A stretch of 64,000 nucleotides of DNA from Pontixanthobacter luteolus (GTDB taxonomy: Bacteria > Pseudomonadota > Alphaproteobacteria > Sphingomonadales > Sphingomonadaceae), in contig NZ_WTYP01000001.1 of NCBI RefSeq assembly GCF_009828095.1, forward strand, positions 1,612,001 to 1,676,000, read 5' to 3'. Made by a program: the position numbers and the translations under genes. Shown here in pieces: positions 63,179 through 64,000 of the stretch. Numbering within the stretch: position 1 is the first letter of the stretch; the number at the start of each line of letters is the position of its first letter. The notes under the pieces were generated by a model, which made no database searches, had not been told where the DNA came from, and worked only from the letters and a program-made list of their open reading frames with translations.

Positions 63179-63976
63179 ATGCCCATTTCCATTTCAGCTT
63201 CATTCGCGTTCGAAACGGCAGAGCCGATCGACATCCTCCTCCAGTTCGAGGCGGCGGCGATCCCCGAGCAGCGCCTGATCTCGGCACGCACGACCATGTC
63301 CGATGCGGATCACTGTGCGCGGGTTTCAGCCGGGGACGACATCGGTGAACGGATCTGGCTGCGTGTCGATGGCCGCTTCGAAGTGGATTATGCCAGCGAG
63401 GTTGAGCTGGACCGCTTGCTCAGCCCGGTCAGCAGCCTGAAACGGGTCCCGCCGCATGAATTGCCTGCCGAGGCGGTCAAATACCTGTTCGATTCCCGTT
63501 ATTGCCAGGCGGACAGGATGCAGAGTTTTGTTCATGACGAATTTGGCGGGCTTACCGGCGGTGCGCAGATCATGGCGATGCACGACTGGATTTCATCCAA
63601 CTTTACGTACGCGCCGGGAAGCTCGAACGCTTCCACCACTGCGGTCGACAGCTTTATCGAACGGCGCGGCGTGTGCCGCGATTACGCGCATGTGATGGTG
63701 ACGCTGGCCCGAGCCAGCGCAGTCCCGGCGCGGTTCGTCAGCTGTTTTGCACCGCAAGTGACGCCGCAGGATTTCCATGCCGTGGCCGAGGTATTCCTGT
63801 CGGACCCAACAACGCCCGGCGGCGGCGCGTGGTATCTGATCGATGCAACCAACATGGCCAATGCGGAAGACATCGTGAAAATCGGGGTCGGCCGCGATGC
63901 CGCCGATGTCAGTTTCATGACCAGTTTCGGGGCGGCAGATTTTCAATGCAAGGAAGTCGCAGTAACCCAATCCTGA
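63179..63976 (+). CDS. Transglutaminase-like cysteine protease family protein
   Basis: The 265-residue protein has an N-terminal beta domain (about 1-100) and a transglutaminase-like core with the catalytic Cys in RRGVCRDYAHVMVTLARA near 165, His in QDFHAVAEVF near 198 and Asp in WYLIDATNMA near 220. No signal peptide is seen. Bacterial members hydrolyse peptides or act in peptide-modifying loci; substrate unknown. It is complete; the last 24 bases of the window after it hold nothing identifiable. Confidence 0.87.
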   Translation: MPISISASFAFETAEPIDILLQFEAAAIPEQRLISARTTMSDADHCARVSAGDDIGERIWLRVDGRFEVDYASEVELDRLLSPVSSLKRVPPHELPAEAVKYLFDSRYCQADRMQSFVHDEFGGLTGGAQIMAMHDWISSNFTYAPGSSNASTTAVDSFIERRGVCRDYAHVMVTLARASAVPARFVSCFAPQVTPQDFHAVAEVFLSDPTTPGGGAWYLIDATNMANAEDIVKIGVGRDAADVSFMTSFGAADFQCKEVAVTQS

Positions 63977-64000
63977 TGCGCGGCGTCATCTGACGCGCGC

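Overview
The window is a continuous stretch of a GC-rich alphaproteobacterial chromosome, most likely order Sphingomonadales and plausibly family Erythrobacteraceae. That placement is inferred from gene content and protein style: a ChpT-type phosphotransferase, a TorF-family porin, DUF3297, several large TonB-dependent receptors, a class GN sortase with its VIT/VWA partner, and RpoH. There is no phage, transposon, CRISPR array or rRNA. Genes are packed tightly, many overlap by ATGA or GTGA, and no gene-free gap exceeds about 300 bases.

Layout. 1-6200: SIMPL protein, TorF porin, a phosphatase coupled to UDP-glucose dehydrogenase (ugd), a TspO-like membrane protein, an aquaporin, and the RNase P RNA (rnpB). 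6200-10600: CMD/AhpD-like protein, AmpD-like amidase coupled to chpT, a JAMM peptidase, an RluA pseudouridine synthase, and rpoH. 10600-14950: an XRE regulator with a perfect inverted repeat at its promoter, then a VIT/VWA sortase substrate, class GN sortase and a secreted protein. 14980-18560: a coupled run mtgA, CDF metal exporter, ECF sigma factor and RskA-like anti-sigma factor, followed by a fasciclin protein, recalling mycobacterial SigK/RskA/MPT83. 18750-29900: TonB receptor, clpP-clpX, second TonB receptor, secreted amidase and a Na+/H+ antiporter.

29900-32680 holds a three-gene overlapping operon: a KAS III condensing enzyme, a heme-oxygenase-fold iron enzyme and an unrecognised helical protein. 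It looks like a small lipid or metabolite pathway. 32700-38700: trigger factor with a histone-H1-like tail, tRNA-Leu, DUF3297, CHAP amidase, der, DUF2721, and bfr with bfd. bfd is transcribed from a promoter overlapped by two Fur-like palindromes. 38860-43030: an orphan ParA, a partner-like protein and two SPOR proteins. 43090-48680: DUF418, a dihydroorotase-like subunit without its metal motif coupled to pyrB, and sppA. 48760-52480: a small membrane protein, TetR divergent from a third TonB receptor, and a small hypothetical gene. 52490-58290: serS-surE-nlpD-like chain, TrkA-N potassium channel, DUF1761 and rimO. 58320-64000: a LuxR-type regulator fused to an alpha/beta-hydrolase fold that has lost its catalytic Ser and His, three secreted proteins (one with three Cys repeats), and a transglutaminase-like protein.

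Most of the window is housekeeping. The least explained parts are the KAS III/iron-enzyme operon, the LuxR/pseudo-hydrolase sensor, the sortase module with its palindrome, and the ParA/SPOR cluster.
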